Source: Paenibacillus sp. FSL R5-0623
Lineage (GTDB): Bacteria > Bacillota > Bacilli > Paenibacillales > Paenibacillaceae
Length of the DNA: 64,000 nucleotides
Direction of reading: 5' to 3'
Assembly: GCF_037974265.1 (NCBI RefSeq)
Contig: NZ_CP150233.1
Span: 1,054,001-1,118,000, forward strand
Shown here one piece after another: positions 8,948 to 18,343 of the stretch; position 1 is the first letter of the stretch; each line of letters starts with the position of its first letter. The position numbers and the translations under genes were made by a program. The notes below the pieces were generated by a model, which did not search any database, was not told the origin of the DNA, and saw nothing but the letters and a program-made list of their open reading frames with translations.

Positions 8948-10754
8948 ACGCCGGATTATGGCGGATCTGATGAATTCATTTTTGTCGGAGCAATTACTCC
9001 CACTGGAGGATAACCCATTCATTGATTTTGCCGCAGCACCTGCACCGTTCCGTCGATTGTACAAGGAATATGACAGCGAAGAGCACAATCAGAATGTAGA
9101 TTCTCGCTATAGATTGCACACTCAAGGCGTGCTGTGTCTGGTTGAAACAGGAGTAAGACAGGGGACTCAATGGGTTCAGGGTTCACCGATCTACGAGGAG
9201 AAAACAGATGGAAGCTGGGTTCTCCTTGATTCTCCGGCAGAGGTTGGATGTGCCGTGTTACAGAAGGCTTTGTCGGATGAGGCCTATGCGCAGCCCGGAG
9301 TGGCGGAGTTCCTTGCTAGTCTGGACATTGCTGTGGAGCAGTATGCTTTGGGCTGGGAACAAGTCCAGTATCTGTCCGCTAACGTCCCGGCTTCTGCTTA
9401 TGAATGGTTTATCAAGGGGGAGCGCGTTGCGGCATTGCGGGATCGTCCATTTCACCCATCGTCCAAAGCCAAAGTGAGATTCAAAGCAGAAGATGTAACA
9501 CGCTATGCAGCTGAATTCGGGAAGGCGATTTCGCTGCGCTGGGTGGCTATACGGCTGGATGCCGTGCAGCAAGGTTGTGGAGATGGACTGTCCATTTTGG
9601 ACGTGTTAGACGATGTTCAGCGCGGAGCAGTGGAAGCCGAGTTTGCCCAAAAAGGGATCACGTTGGACAAATATCTGCCGATGCCTGTTCATCCGTGGCA
9701 ATTGCAGCATGTGATTCTGCCTCGCTTCACGGGAGAGATTGAAGAGGGCAACATTGTCGTATTGGATGTAGAAGTGGGCAACGTACAGGCAACATCCTCT
9801 CTGCGCTCGATGGCTCCATCAACTGAATCCACCCTAATGCTCAAGCTACCGGTTAGTGTGCTGTCTCTGGGGGCTGCTCGTTATCTTCCGGTAGTCAAAC
9901 TGTTGAATGGTCTTGCTGGAGAACGGATGTTAAGACAGGCAATTGCCTGTGACGAGACGTTGAAGGACAAGGTGTATATGTGCGAAGAGCAGAACTGGTG
10001 GGGCTTCATGCCGGAATCCATGGGACTGTTCGATGATCACCCCCGGCATCTGGCTGCACAGATTCGTGTGTATCCCTCTGAGTTGTTGGATGATGATTAC
10101 AAAGTCATTCCAATGGCTGCACTGGGTGTGAATCTGGATGGGCATCATCTATTGACGGAGATTCTGGGGGATAACCTGAGCAGCACGGATGTCCTCAACT
10201 TCTATACCAGTATAGCTACGACGTTTTATGACATCGTGATGCGTCTGTTCAAGGTGGGCGTTGTGCCTGAGATTCATGGTCAGAACTGCTGTCTGGTGTT
10301 ACGGAATAATAAGGTAAAAGGTCTATTGTTCCGCGATCATGATTCGGTGCGTCTGCATCAGCCTTATCTGGACAAGAATGGCATTGCAGACCCTGCATAC
10401 CATATTCGGCCGGGTTACTCGAACAGCCTGTATAACGAGACAATTCAGAAGCTGATCTTCTATGTGCAGTCGCTGGGGACGCAGGTGAATCTGGCTGCGA
10501 TCATGGAGGCATTGAGCGAGGTGTATCACATCCCGGAAACGAAGTTATGGGAGATCACGGAGCAGGCTTGGAAGGAAGCGTTGCAACATGTGCAGCTTCC
10601 CGAATCTGATCGGGCCGCCCTCGCTCATGCGATATTCGAGAGCAGGGAGTGGCCCGTGAAGTTAGTTGTCCGTCCGCTGCTTGAAGCGGATGGGGTGCCT
10701 GGCGCGATGCCATCGGGCAAAGGCATAGGGTGGAACCCTTTTTACAAGGGATAG
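8907..10754 (+). CDS. NIS siderophore synthetase, IucA/IucC family (third)
   Basis: The third IucA/IucC synthetase, 615 residues, starting at ATG 8907 behind GGAGG (spacing about 9) within the end of the decarboxylase gene. Family motifs are RPFHPSSKAKVRF, PMPVHPWQLQH, ATSSLRSM, LMLKLPVSVLSLGAARY, PEIHGQNCCLVL and LLFRDHDSVRLH. The HGQN and FRDHD forms differ from the HLQN and RDLEG forms of the first synthetase, so the three enzymes are not recent duplicates and probably have distinct steps. It is the last gene of the operon and is followed by an intrinsic terminator at 10821. A role like SbnC/AcsD is possible but not proven. Confidence 0.86.
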   Translation: MSTLMKRSSLQAAERRIMADLMNSFLSEQLLPLEDNPFIDFAAAPAPFRRLYKEYDSEEHNQNVDSRYRLHTQGVLCLVETGVRQGTQWVQGSPIYEEKTDGSWVLLDSPAEVGCAVLQKALSDEAYAQPGVAEFLASLDIAVEQYALGWEQVQYLSANVPASAYEWFIKGERVAALRDRPFHPSSKAKVRFKAEDVTRYAAEFGKAISLRWVAIRLDAVQQGCGDGLSILDVLDDVQRGAVEAEFAQKGITLDKYLPMPVHPWQLQHVILPRFTGEIEEGNIVVLDVEVGNVQATSSLRSMAPSTESTLMLKLPVSVLSLGAARYLPVVKLLNGLAGERMLRQAIACDETLKDKVYMCEEQNWWGFMPESMGLFDDHPRHLAAQIRVYPSELLDDDYKVIPMAALGVNLDGHHLLTEILGDNLSSTDVLNFYTSIATTFYDIVMRLFKVGVVPEIHGQNCCLVLRNNKVKGLLFRDHDSVRLHQPYLDKNGIADPAYHIRPGYSNSLYNETIQKLIFYVQSLGTQVNLAAIMEALSEVYHIPETKLWEITEQAWKEALQHVQLPESDRAALAHAIFESREWPVKLVVRPLLEADGVPGAMPSGKGIGWNPFYKG

Positions 10755-10820
10755 AAGTAGAGTAAGGTTGGTGTAGGAGTGTAGAGAGAAGAAGTGGCGT
10801 GCTAAAGGATTGATATAGAA

Positions 10821-10848
10821 GGTGACCCGTTAGACGGGTTGCCTTTTT
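10821..10848 (+). terminator. Intrinsic terminator of the siderophore operon
   Basis: GGTGACCCGT and ACGGGTTGCC form a 10-bp stem (two G-U pairs) with loop TAG, followed directly by TTTTT. It lies 67 bases after the last synthetase stop. Confidence 0.85.
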
Positions 10849-10945
10849 GGTTTGTGGTTATTGAGTTCGAATGTCAGAAGGGAATAAAACGTTCATTAAT
10901 CTGGCTAAAAAATCTTCTGAAATGGAGGTACAGGAAAGAGACTGA

Positions 10946-10954
10946 TGGTATAAT
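10946..10954 (+). promoter_or_regulatory. Extended -10 promoter candidate for the GH2 gene
   Basis: TGGTATAAT is a perfect TGnTATAAT extended -10 element, with no good -35 hexamer upstream. It lies about 110 bases before the GH2 start codon. Nothing else was recognised in the 10849-11066 gap. Confidence 0.45.
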
Positions 10955-11066
10955 CGGGTTATGTGTTATAGTCATACTTGTGTATTACCGAAAAGGTTTT
11001 CGGAAAAATCGACATCTACTGTTGTAACCGCAATCATAATTTACTTCAAGAAAGTGAGAATCTACC

Positions 11067-14000
11067 ATGAATCAGAAGAGACTTTTTAATGATGGATGGC
11101 AATTTGCGAAAAGTAACCTGGATGTTACGGAACCTGCGGGTCTGGTATATGAACCTGTGGAACTTCCCCATGATTGGCTGATATATAATACGCTTGAACT
11201 GTATGAGGACAGCATTGGGTGGTACCGTAAGACTTTCCATTACACGAAGGATGAGCAGCAGCTTTTGCTCTGTTTTGATGGCGTATACATGGATTCTTCG
11301 GTGTATGTGAACGGGCAGTTGGTTGGGGAGTGGAAGTATGGCTATTCTGCTTTTGAACATGAGATCACGAATGCACTGGTGGAAGGCGACAATGAAATAC
11401 TTGTCAAAGTAGTGCATCAGAGCCCGAACAGCAGATGGTATTCCGGAGCCGGAATCTATCGCCATGTGTGGCTGAAGACGAGAGACCGCAACCATATTGT
11501 TACGGATGGAATCTATGTATCCATTAATCAGCAGCCGAATGGATGGCAGGTGGAAGTGGATACGGAGCTGAACCTGGAACAGAATCAGCAAGCAGAGCTG
11601 GTGCATACGATCTTGTATGAAGGTCAGGTGGTGGCATCGACGAAGGCGAATGTTGCGGTTTCGGCGGGTGAGAATGCGGCCGCATCGGCAGATAGCCAAC
11701 AGATCAGTGTGGAGAATCCAAACCTGTGGAGCCCGGATGCACCGCATCTGTATGAACTGGTGACGGAGCTGCGATTGACCTCGGATGATCAGGAACATCG
11801 GACAGTGGAGTCGGTATCACAGCGCATTGGATTCAGGGATATTAAGCTGGATGCCAATGAAGGATTCCACCTGAACGGAGTCAAGATGAAGCTGAACGGC
11901 GTGTGTGAACACCATGATCTTGGGGCGCTGGGAGCGGCGTTTAACCTGACGGCACTGCGCAGAAGATTCGTTTTGCTCAAAGAAATGGGTGTTAACGCCA
12001 TCCGCACCGCGCATAATATGCCTGCCAAAGAGTTCATGGAACTTGCGGATGAGATGGGTATGCTGGTTGTGTCTGAAGCCTTCGATATGTGGGAACGTGC
12101 CAAAACGCCATACGATTATGCGAGATTTTTCCCGGAGTGGGTGCATACCGATGTGAAGAGTTGGGTGAAGCGCGACCGTAATCATGCCAGTCTGATCATG
12201 TGGAGTATCGGGAATGAAATCTATGATACCCATGCGGATGAGCGTGGACAGGAAGTAACTCGGATGCTGATGGATTATGTGCTGGAGTTTGATCCAAAAG
12301 GTAATGCTGGCGTGACGATTGGTTCCAACTATATGCCATGGGAAAATGCACAAAAATGCGCAGATATCGTGAAGCTGGCAGGTTACAACTACGCGGAAAA
12401 ATATTACGACAAACATCATGAAGAACATCCAGATTGGATCATCTATGGAAGTGAAACGTCTTCTGTGGTGCAGAGTCGTGGCATCTATCACTTCCCGTTC
12501 GAACAGCCGATTCTGGCAGATGATGATGAGCAGTGCTCGGCTTTGGGTAACAGTACGACGAGCTGGGGTGCGAAGTCGGCAGAATACTGCATTTTGGCAG
12601 AGCGGGATACGCCGTATTCACTGGGTCAGTTCCTGTGGACTGGATTCGATTATATCGGAGAACCGACACCGTATCATACGAAGAATTCGTATTTTGGACA
12701 ACTGGATACAGCAACATTCCCGAAAGACTCCTATTACATCTACCAAGCGGCTTGGACGGATTATAAGAAAAGTCCGATGGTTCACCTGTTCCCTTATTGG
12801 GATTTCAGCCCGGGTCAGATCATTGATGTACGCGTGTGCAGCAACGCGCCGAAGATTGAGCTGCAACTCAATGGTAAAACCATTGGTACGTACGATATCG
12901 ATCATGCCAATGGAACACAGCTGTCAGGCTGGTGGAAAGTGCCGTACGAAGAGGGCGAGCTGAAAGCGATCGCTTATGATGAGAACGGGCAGATCATTGC
13001 AACCGATGTGCAAAGATCCTATACGGATGCGAAGAAGATTCGTCTGAAAGCGGATCGGGAGCAGTTGCAAGCCAGTGGTACAGACCTCATTTTTGTAGAA
13101 ATTGATGTAGAAGATGAAGCGGGTAATCCCGTGCACAATGCGAATAATCGCGTGCAAGTTCAGGTGACTGGTGCAGGACGATTGCTGGGTCTGGATAACG
13201 GGGACAGCACGGACTACGATCCATACAAAGGTTTGAGCAGAAGACTGTTCAGCGGCAAACTGATGGCCATTATCGGAGCGACGAATGAACCTGGAACGGT
13301 GCGGATTGAAGTTTCTTCCGAAGGGTTGGAAGGAGCTACGGCTGAATTTGAATCTCTAGTTGTGGCGGCTGAACATAATGAAGAGAAAGAAGTACAACCT
13401 GTCTTCATGAACAATGAAGAACGTCCGGTGCTCACGGGGAATGCTCAGGAGATTCCTTTGCGGAAAATTGAGATCATCAGTAAAGCAGGACAGTTGCTCG
13501 ATCCATCTAACCCGGAGCTGGTCGTAACCGCCAACTTGTACCCGGAGAACACTTCCTACCGGGATATCGAGTGGGCTGTTGTGAATGATGCGGGGATCGA
13601 GTCCAACATTGCCAAAGTGGAAGCTGTTCAAGCAGAAACAGGCGACAACGGTGAGCATCAACATGCGGTGAAGGTATCGGCTATAGGTGACGGGGAGTTC
13701 CGGCTTCGCGCAACCAGTACCAACGGTACGGATAAAACGAAACTGATCTCCCAGCTGGAGTTCAAGGCGGAAGGTCTCGGCACAGCGTACAAAGATCCAT
13801 ACGGTTTCATCACGGGCGGACTGTACGATTACACTAAAGGTGAAGTTGGTAACGGCAACGAACGTGGGGTAGCCACAAGTCGGGATGGGGAAACCCACGT
13901 GGGCTTCCGCAATATTGACTTCGGGCCATACGGTTCCGATACGATTACCATTCCAATCTTTACGTTGTCCACGGAGGACTACTTCATTCAGATCTGGGAA

Positions 14001-14549
14001 GGTATGCCGGATGAAGAAGGAAGTACGATGATCGCGGATGTGGTGTATGACAAAGAGTCCATCTGGAATGTGTACCAGGAAGAGACCTACCAATTGTCCA
14101 AACGTCTTAGCGGAATTACGTCGATCTGTTTTGTGCTGAAGCAGAAGATTCATATTAAAGGGTTCTCCTTCGAACGTCAGAGTCGGGCCTTCGAGCAGAA
14201 TGCGGCTGCATCCTGTGATCATCTCTATGGAGATACGTTTAAAATTGAGGGTGACCGTGTTGAAGGCATCGGAAACAATGTGTCACTGGAGTTTGAAAAC
14301 ATGGACTTTACGGCAGAAGGTACGTCGAAGCTTGTTATTTATGGTCATTCGCCGATTGATAAGAATACGATTCATATTCGCTTCGCAGGTGCGGACGGAC
14401 AGAGCAATCAGTTGGTTGAATTCACGCAGTCAAGTGGATATGAGGAACGGGTGTTTGAGCTTGAGCAGGTGAAAGGTGAGCAGAAAGTAAGCTTTATCTT
14501 CCTGCCAGGCAGTCAGTTTGACTTCGGCTGGTTCCGATTCGAGAAGTAG
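11067..14549 (+). CDS. Glycoside hydrolase family 2 protein (beta-galactosidase-like) with long C-terminal modules
   Basis: A 1160-residue GH2 enzyme without a visible signal peptide, so probably cytoplasmic. The N-terminal sugar-binding jelly roll (about 1-165) contains YSGAGIYRHVWL. An Ig-like domain follows, then the TIM barrel with acid/base Glu384 in WSIGNEI and nucleophile Glu463 in YGSETSS. After the barrel come a DUF4982-like segment (VRVCSNAPKIELQLNGK) and Ig-like and carbohydrate-binding-like beta modules up to the C-terminus (ITSICFVLKQKIHIKGFSFE). Family members hydrolyse beta-galactosides or related beta-glycosides; the actual sugar cannot be told. It is transcribed alone, between an extended -10 promoter and a strong terminator. 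Confidence 0.88.
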   Translation: MNQKRLFNDGWQFAKSNLDVTEPAGLVYEPVELPHDWLIYNTLELYEDSIGWYRKTFHYTKDEQQLLLCFDGVYMDSSVYVNGQLVGEWKYGYSAFEHEITNALVEGDNEILVKVVHQSPNSRWYSGAGIYRHVWLKTRDRNHIVTDGIYVSINQQPNGWQVEVDTELNLEQNQQAELVHTILYEGQVVASTKANVAVSAGENAAASADSQQISVENPNLWSPDAPHLYELVTELRLTSDDQEHRTVESVSQRIGFRDIKLDANEGFHLNGVKMKLNGVCEHHDLGALGAAFNLTALRRRFVLLKEMGVNAIRTAHNMPAKEFMELADEMGMLVVSEAFDMWERAKTPYDYARFFPEWVHTDVKSWVKRDRNHASLIMWSIGNEIYDTHADERGQEVTRMLMDYVLEFDPKGNAGVTIGSNYMPWENAQKCADIVKLAGYNYAEKYYDKHHEEHPDWIIYGSETSSVVQSRGIYHFPFEQPILADDDEQCSALGNSTTSWGAKSAEYCILAERDTPYSLGQFLWTGFDYIGEPTPYHTKNSYFGQLDTATFPKDSYYIYQAAWTDYKKSPMVHLFPYWDFSPGQIIDVRVCSNAPKIELQLNGKTIGTYDIDHANGTQLSGWWKVPYEEGELKAIAYDENGQIIATDVQRSYTDAKKIRLKADREQLQASGTDLIFVEIDVEDEAGNPVHNANNRVQVQVTGAGRLLGLDNGDSTDYDPYKGLSRRLFSGKLMAIIGATNEPGTVRIEVSSEGLEGATAEFESLVVAAEHNEEKEVQPVFMNNEERPVLTGNAQEIPLRKIEIISKAGQLLDPSNPELVVTANLYPENTSYRDIEWAVVNDAGIESNIAKVEAVQAETGDNGEHQHAVKVSAIGDGEFRLRATSTNGTDKTKLISQLEFKAEGLGTAYKDPYGFITGGLYDYTKGEVGNGNERGVATSRDGETHVGFRNIDFGPYGSDTITIPIFTLSTEDYFIQIWEGMPDEEGSTMIADVVYDKESIWNVYQEETYQLSKRLSGITSICFVLKQKIHIKGFSFERQSRAFEQNAAASCDHLYGDTFKIEGDRVEGIGNNVSLEFENMDFTAEGTSKLVIYGHSPIDKNTIHIRFAGADGQSNQLVEFTQSSGYEERVFELEQVKGEQKVSFIFLPGSQFDFGWFRFEK

Positions 14550-14559
14550 AGTACAGATC

Positions 14560-14619
14560 AATCCCCTTCAAGTAAACGGTGTTCGTTCAGAACATGTGGT
14601 TACTTGAAGGGGATTTTTT
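14560..14619 (+). terminator. Intrinsic terminator after the GH2 gene
   Basis: AATCCCCTTCAAGTAA (14560-14575) pairs with TTACTTGAAGGGGATT (14600-14615), a perfect 16-bp stem followed by a T run. Confidence 0.9.
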
Positions 14620-14723
14620 AATAATGTGTAACGCTGATGCAAGAAAACGGAGCGCTCATGCCTTCTTTTATGGAGAAAAAATGTTGCAGAAGTTATTGTT
14701 CCATTTTGCGTTGTAATGAAGAA

Positions 14724-14794
14724 ATCCCCTCGGGTCTACGGTGTTGATCGCATGTCATCATGCGATCTTTTTCCACTGTAACCAGGAGGGGATA
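14724..14794. terminator. Nested inverted repeat, probable terminator between convergent transcripts
   Basis: An inner perfect 9-bp stem, GATCGCATG / CATGCGATC (14746-14767), is followed by TTTTT on the plus strand. It sits inside an outer ATCCCCTC / GAGGGGAT repeat reaching 14724 and 14794. It lies between the GH2 terminator and the end of the minus-strand sstT gene, so it can act on sstT transcripts and as a backup for the GH2 gene. Confidence 0.6.
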
Positions 14795-14816
14795 TGATAG
14801 GCCAACTGCTGTTGTT

Positions 14817-16046
14817 TTAGAGTTGAACTGCTGTTTTCTTACCTTCTTTACGTTTCTTAGCGTATTCTGCTGTAGCGGTAAACAAGACATCCGAGGATGA
14901 ATTCAGTGACGTTTCAAAAGAGTCTTGCAACACTCCGATGATGAAGCCAACACCAACGACTTGCATCGCAATATCATTCGATATGCCGAACAAGCTGCAT
15001 GCCATAGGAATAAGCAAAAGAGAGCCACCTGCCACGCCCGAGGCACCTGTAGCAGCGACAGCGGATAACACGCTGAGAATCAGCGCTGTTCCAAAATCCA
15101 CTTGAATACCCATCGTATGAACAGCTGCAAGGGATAAGACCGATATGGTAACGGCTGCTCCCGCCATATTAATCGTAGCGCCCAACGGGATGGATACCGA
15201 ATACGTATCCTTGTCCAATCCTAACTTTTCACATAATCTCATATTGACTGGAATGTTCGCCGCAGAACTTCGTGTAAAGAATGCTGTGATCCCGCTCTCT
15301 CTTAAGCACTGCAAGACGAGGGGGTACGGGTTCTTACGAATGTTCAGATACACGATGAGCGGATTGACAACAAGCGCCGTAAACACCATACATCCAACAA
15401 GAACGGAAAGTAATTTGCCGTATCCCAACAAAGACGAAAGTCCGCTTGTTGTAATGGAGTCAAAAATAAGACCCATAATTCCGAACGGTGCAAACTGGAT
15501 TACCCATTTCACAATCTTCGATACAGCTTCCGAGAATTGAGTAATCAGGTTTTTGGTGTTATCACTCGAGCTTTTGAGAGCAACACCTAGCAGCAAGGCC
15601 CAAGCCAGAATACCAATATAGTTAGCGTTCATCAGTGCACTTACCGGATTATCAACCATCTTCAATAGTAAGCTCTTCAGGACCTCGACAATGCCATCAG
15701 GTGGGGTCAACTCTTGCACGCCCGATACCAAAGTCAATGTAACCGGAAATAGGAAACTTGCCGCAACCGCGAGCAGCCCAGCCAGAAAGGTACTCATAAC
15801 GTAAAGGACGATAATCCTTTTCATATTGGTTTGAACACCTTTTCGATGGTTGGATATAGCGGCCATCACCAAAAGTAACACTAAGATTGGAGCAACCGCC
15901 TTTAATGCTGAGACAAATAAGGAACCAAAAAGTGCAATTCCTGTTGCACCGGGCACGATCAGGGCCAAGACAACCCCCAAGACAATTCCTAGTAAAATTC
16001 GTTTAATAAGACTCATTCGGTTCCATTTCGTTAATGCCGTTCTCAT
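14817..16046 (-). CDS. sstT: Serine/threonine:sodium symporter SstT
   Basis: A 409-residue member of the dicarboxylate/amino acid:cation symporter family that imports L-serine and L-threonine with Na+. It shows the family signature [20 protein letters not shown] and further conserved parts [34 protein letters not shown] and [19 protein letters not shown], closely matching E. coli SstT as remembered. The start is set at the ATG ending at 16046, because GGAGGA lies 7 bases upstream of it; a longer frame has no such site. It is a monocistronic gene, convergent with the GH2 gene. Confidence 0.92.
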   Translation of the reverse strand: MRTALTKWNRMSLIKRILLGIVLGVVLALIVPGATGIALFGSLFVSALKAVAPILVLLLVMAAISNHRKGVQTNMKRIIVLYVMSTFLAGLLAVAASFLFPVTLTLVSGVQELTPPDGIVEVLKSLLLKMVDNPVSALMNANYIGILAWALLLGVALKSSSDNTKNLITQFSEAVSKIVKWVIQFAPFGIMGLIFDSITTSGLSSLLGYGKLLSVLVGCMVFTALVVNPLIVYLNIRKNPYPLVLQCLRESGITAFFTRSSAANIPVNMRLCEKLGLDKDTYSVSIPLGATINMAGAAVTISVLSLAAVHTMGIQVDFGTALILSVLSAVAATGASGVAGGSLLLIPMACSLFGISNDIAMQVVGVGFIIGVLQDSFETSLNSSSDVLFTATAEYAKKRKEGKKTAVQL

Positions 16047-16206
16047 CCATATTCCTCCGAGTTTCAATATAAAATATTATCAAGCAACGCATCGGCGCTG
16101 TAATGGAGCATAGCGTTAGTTTATCACGGAATTTGTCTCTTGTGTGGTGTGGTAATATTTGTAATGTAATCATCCCATCCCCCGCTGTCTTTTTGCCTTT
16201 TCCATC

Positions 16207-16431
16207 ATGTATACCTTTGTTCATATGCTGATGTTTAGTCTCTATTATGTATTTTTCGCCTCAGAGCAGTTCAGTTCCGCGGTAACTCAGGGAGAAAGCG
16301 TTTTCCTGAATGGAAATATGCAGCGAGTGGTGGAGATGGGGATGAGTTTGACCATAACGGTAGCGTTGTTTGTAGTATTCCAAGGCTGGAGTTATTGGAC
16401 GGCAAAAAGGAAGTTGAGCTCCGCTTCATAA
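16207..16431 (+). CDS. Small hypothetical membrane protein (doubtful)
   Basis: A 74-codon frame with two hydrophobic stretches (about residues 8-18 and 46-62) ending in a basic tail, WTAKRKLSSAS, a plausible topology for a small membrane protein. There is no convincing ribosome binding site before any of its three ATG codons, and no family is recognised. It may be a gene remnant or chance frame. The rest of 16432-16614 holds only the possible promoter listed next. Confidence 0.25.
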   Translation: MYTFVHMLMFSLYYVFFASEQFSSAVTQGESVFLNGNMQRVVEMGMSLTITVALFVVFQGWSYWTAKRKLSSAS

Positions 16432-16563
16432 GGGTATTCAGCTTCCCTTCATAATTAGAAAAAAAGGCATATGGGCAAGACAAGGACAACTATAGTAGGA
16501 CCATTCTCTTTTTTATTGGGCTTCCCCCATAGTTATTCGCACACTCTCCGAATGTGCTAAGGA

Positions 16564-16572
16564 CATAGTATA
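16564..16572 (+). promoter_or_regulatory. SigK/SigE-like -10 element before the collagen-like gene
   Basis: CATAGTATA fits the CATAnnnTA -10 of mother-cell sigma factors, about 50 bases before the start. An ACAC at 16541-16544 is a possible -35, but the spacer (19) is long. Weak on its own; supported by the better site before the next gene. Confidence 0.3.
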
Positions 16573-16614
16573 GGGCATATATACTGTGTGCCTTGGCCTA
16601 AGGAGATGACCATT

Positions 16615-17721
16615 TTGAAGTATCTGAACAAGAGGAAAGCCACCCTCAACAAATTAAGGCCCAGTCGTTCTACGCGGAAATGCAGAAACAAACACTTGAG
16701 AAAACGAAAGAAATGCCATATTATCCGAAGATCTTATAGGAGAAAGTGGTGCTCACTGAAGCGTCCATTAAGATCACAGAAAATGGCCCGTGACAAAAAA
16801 GTCATTGCATTACCGAGAGGGGGAGGCAGCAACCCGGTATGTTGTGAGCCCAGCCCCCCGCTCGCTCCGTTGAGACAACATGAATCAGAGACGGTGAGTC
16901 TCCCTGGAACGCAAGGTGTAGCAGGTGCCCAAGGCCCCGCCGGATCTCACGGCGAGCCGGGTCAACCGGGGCTTCCGGGAGCGCAAGGCCCTGCATGTCC
17001 TCAAGGTGAGCCGGGTCAACCGGGGGTTCCCGGGGCGCAAGGTCCCGCAGGGCCTCAAGGTGAACCCGGTCAACCGGGAGTTCCGGGAGCGCAAGGCCCG
17101 GCTGGTCCTCAAGGTGAACCCGGTCAACTGGGAGTTCCGGGAGCGCAAGGCCCGGCTGGTCCTCAAGGTGAGCCCGGCCAACCGGGAGCTCCGGGAGCGC
17201 AAGGCCCGGCTGGTCCTCAAGGTGAGCCCGGCCAACCGGGAGCTCCGGGAGCACAGGGTCCCGTTGGTCCTCAGGGTGAGCCGGGTCAACCTGGAGTTCC
17301 CGGAGCGCAGGGTCCCGCAGGCCCTCAGGGTGAGCCAGGTCAACCGGGAGTTCCGGGAGCGCAAGGGCCAACGGGTCCCCCAGGTGAGCAAGGTCCGCCG
17401 GGTACCGTACCCGGAATTGAAATCATTCCTACGGCAAACCGGTACTTCTATTTTCCGGACACCGATCTGGATTTGTCGACCTCGGTTATAATTCCTGCCA
17501 CAGCATTCACGAATGACGATGGCGGTAGCATAACCGAATTTGCCGGGGTTGGACTTACCAGTTTTAACAATCTATTTATCAACGGGATCGTCCAACAAGG
17601 AAACTCATACGATGTAAGTGCTGAGAGTTTGTTTTTTTCGTCTCAAAACGGTGTGATCTTTGCAGGGACACCTATCACTATAGAGATAATTACAATGACA
17701 GCCAATATAATAAATGGTTAA
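16615..17721 (+). CDS. Collagen-like repeat protein with C-terminal DUF4183 domain (probable spore surface protein)
   Basis: The start is placed at TTG 16615, 9 bases after AAGGAG. The protein has a very basic N-terminus (Arg/Lys-rich, about 60 residues), then a Gly-X-Y region of about 165 residues built from an 18-residue unit ([18 protein letters not shown] and variants). The final 100 residues match DUF4183 ([24 protein letters not shown]). Collagen-like proteins with small C-terminal domains form spore or exosporium filaments in Bacillus and Paenibacillus. The next gene is a stand-alone DUF4183 protein, which suggests joint assembly. One triplet has Cys in place of Gly (codon 16996-16998). 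The surface role is inferred. Confidence 0.8.
   Translation: MKYLNKRKATLNKLRPSRSTRKCRNKHLRKRKKCHIIRRSYRRKWCSLKRPLRSQKMARDKKVIALPRGGGSNPVCCEPSPPLAPLRQHESETVSLPGTQGVAGAQGPAGSHGEPGQPGLPGAQGPACPQGEPGQPGVPGAQGPAGPQGEPGQPGVPGAQGPAGPQGEPGQLGVPGAQGPAGPQGEPGQPGAPGAQGPAGPQGEPGQPGAPGAQGPVGPQGEPGQPGVPGAQGPAGPQGEPGQPGVPGAQGPTGPPGEQGPPGTVPGIEIIPTANRYFYFPDTDLDLSTSVIIPATAFTNDDGGSITEFAGVGLTSFNNLFINGIVQQGNSYDVSAESLFFSSQNGVIFAGTPITIEIITMTANIING
16924..17355 (+). repeat. Eight 54-bp tandem repeats coding the collagen-like region
   Basis: Eight in-frame copies of a 54-bp unit coding for [16 protein letters not shown] plus two residues. Copies differ mainly at the LP/VP/AP ending and at single positions (PAC, PVG, GQLG). 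Several units are nearly identical in DNA, so copy number can probably change by slippage or recombination. Confidence 0.9.
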
Positions 17722-17753
17722 AATTGGTTTAATATACCGATTCCTTTGCCCTC

Positions 17754-17781
17754 ACTGCGCTCTAATCTACCACATATACTA
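17754..17781 (+). promoter_or_regulatory. SigK-type promoter before the DUF4183 gene
   Basis: An AC at 17754-17755, a 17-base spacer and CATATACTA (CATAnnnTA) at 17773-17781 fit the late mother-cell SigK pattern. The start codon follows 22 bases later. This supports expression during spore coat formation. Confidence 0.5.
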
Positions 17782-17803
17782 TGTCAGGTAGGAGGTGAGA
17801 AAC

Positions 17804-18088
17804 ATGCCACTTGTGACACCATTTCAGAACAGTTTGAGATTTGCTGCAACCATTGGTGATGGAACCGGGACTGGAGCAACGTTTGCGATTGCTGCGACAG
17901 CTTTTACAAATGATGCGGGTGTAGCTGCTACGGCACTACCAGGTGCATTCAATTATTACAATCTGTATATTAACGGTATTATGCAAACAGCAGATACTTC
18001 CTCCGTTACAACCACCGCGATTACGATTCCTGGTGGAGATGCACTGAATGAAGGGATTCCAGTTGTTGTACAATTCGTAGTGTCTTAA
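17804..18088 (+). CDS. Small DUF4183 protein
   Basis: A 94-residue protein starting at ATG 17804, 7 bases after AGGAGGTGA. Nearly the whole length is one DUF4183 domain, with AATAFTNDAGV and YNLYINGIMQTADTS aligning with [11 protein letters not shown] and [14 protein letters not shown] in the collagen-like protein upstream. The function of DUF4183 is unknown; it is found in spore formers, often at the C-terminus of collagen-like proteins. The SigK-like promoter and the neighbour suggest a spore surface component. It is followed by a strong terminator. Confidence 0.8.
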   Translation: MPLVTPFQNSLRFAATIGDGTGTGATFAIAATAFTNDAGVAATALPGAFNYYNLYINGIMQTADTSSVTTTAITIPGGDALNEGIPVVVQFVVS

Positions 18089-18122
18089 AGAAGATGTAAT
18101 CATGCTGTATCGTTATCTTGTG

Positions 18123-18154
18123 CGACTTCTATCTGTGATAGAAGTCGTTCTTTT
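18123..18154 (+). terminator. Intrinsic terminator after the DUF4183 gene
   Basis: CGACTTCTATC / GATAGAAGTCG, a perfect 11-bp stem with loop TGT, followed by TTCTTTT. Confidence 0.88.
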
Positions 18155-18343
18155 GGTACAAGATACCCAGTCGACTCAAAGGCATTCATCTATGCATTAA
18201 TGTGCAAAAATAGTTACCCAAGGATGTTGCCGAACTACCGGATAACCTCAAAGGAAATGATCCTTCCGTTTGATTCCAATCCTCACTCTCACTTGTTAAA
18301 ATTTAGGTACATAAACTATGGTCAGGTTGGCGGTGAAGATAGG

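Noticed and set aside
11817..12491. 224-codon minus-strand frame inside the GH2 gene
   Set aside because: It is antisense to the catalytic barrel, with no ribosome binding site and no family features.
16802..17491. Long open frames on both strands across the collagen-like gene
   Set aside because: They are by-products of the GC-rich 54-bp repeat. They have low-complexity Arg/Pro/Leu translations and no ribosome binding sites.
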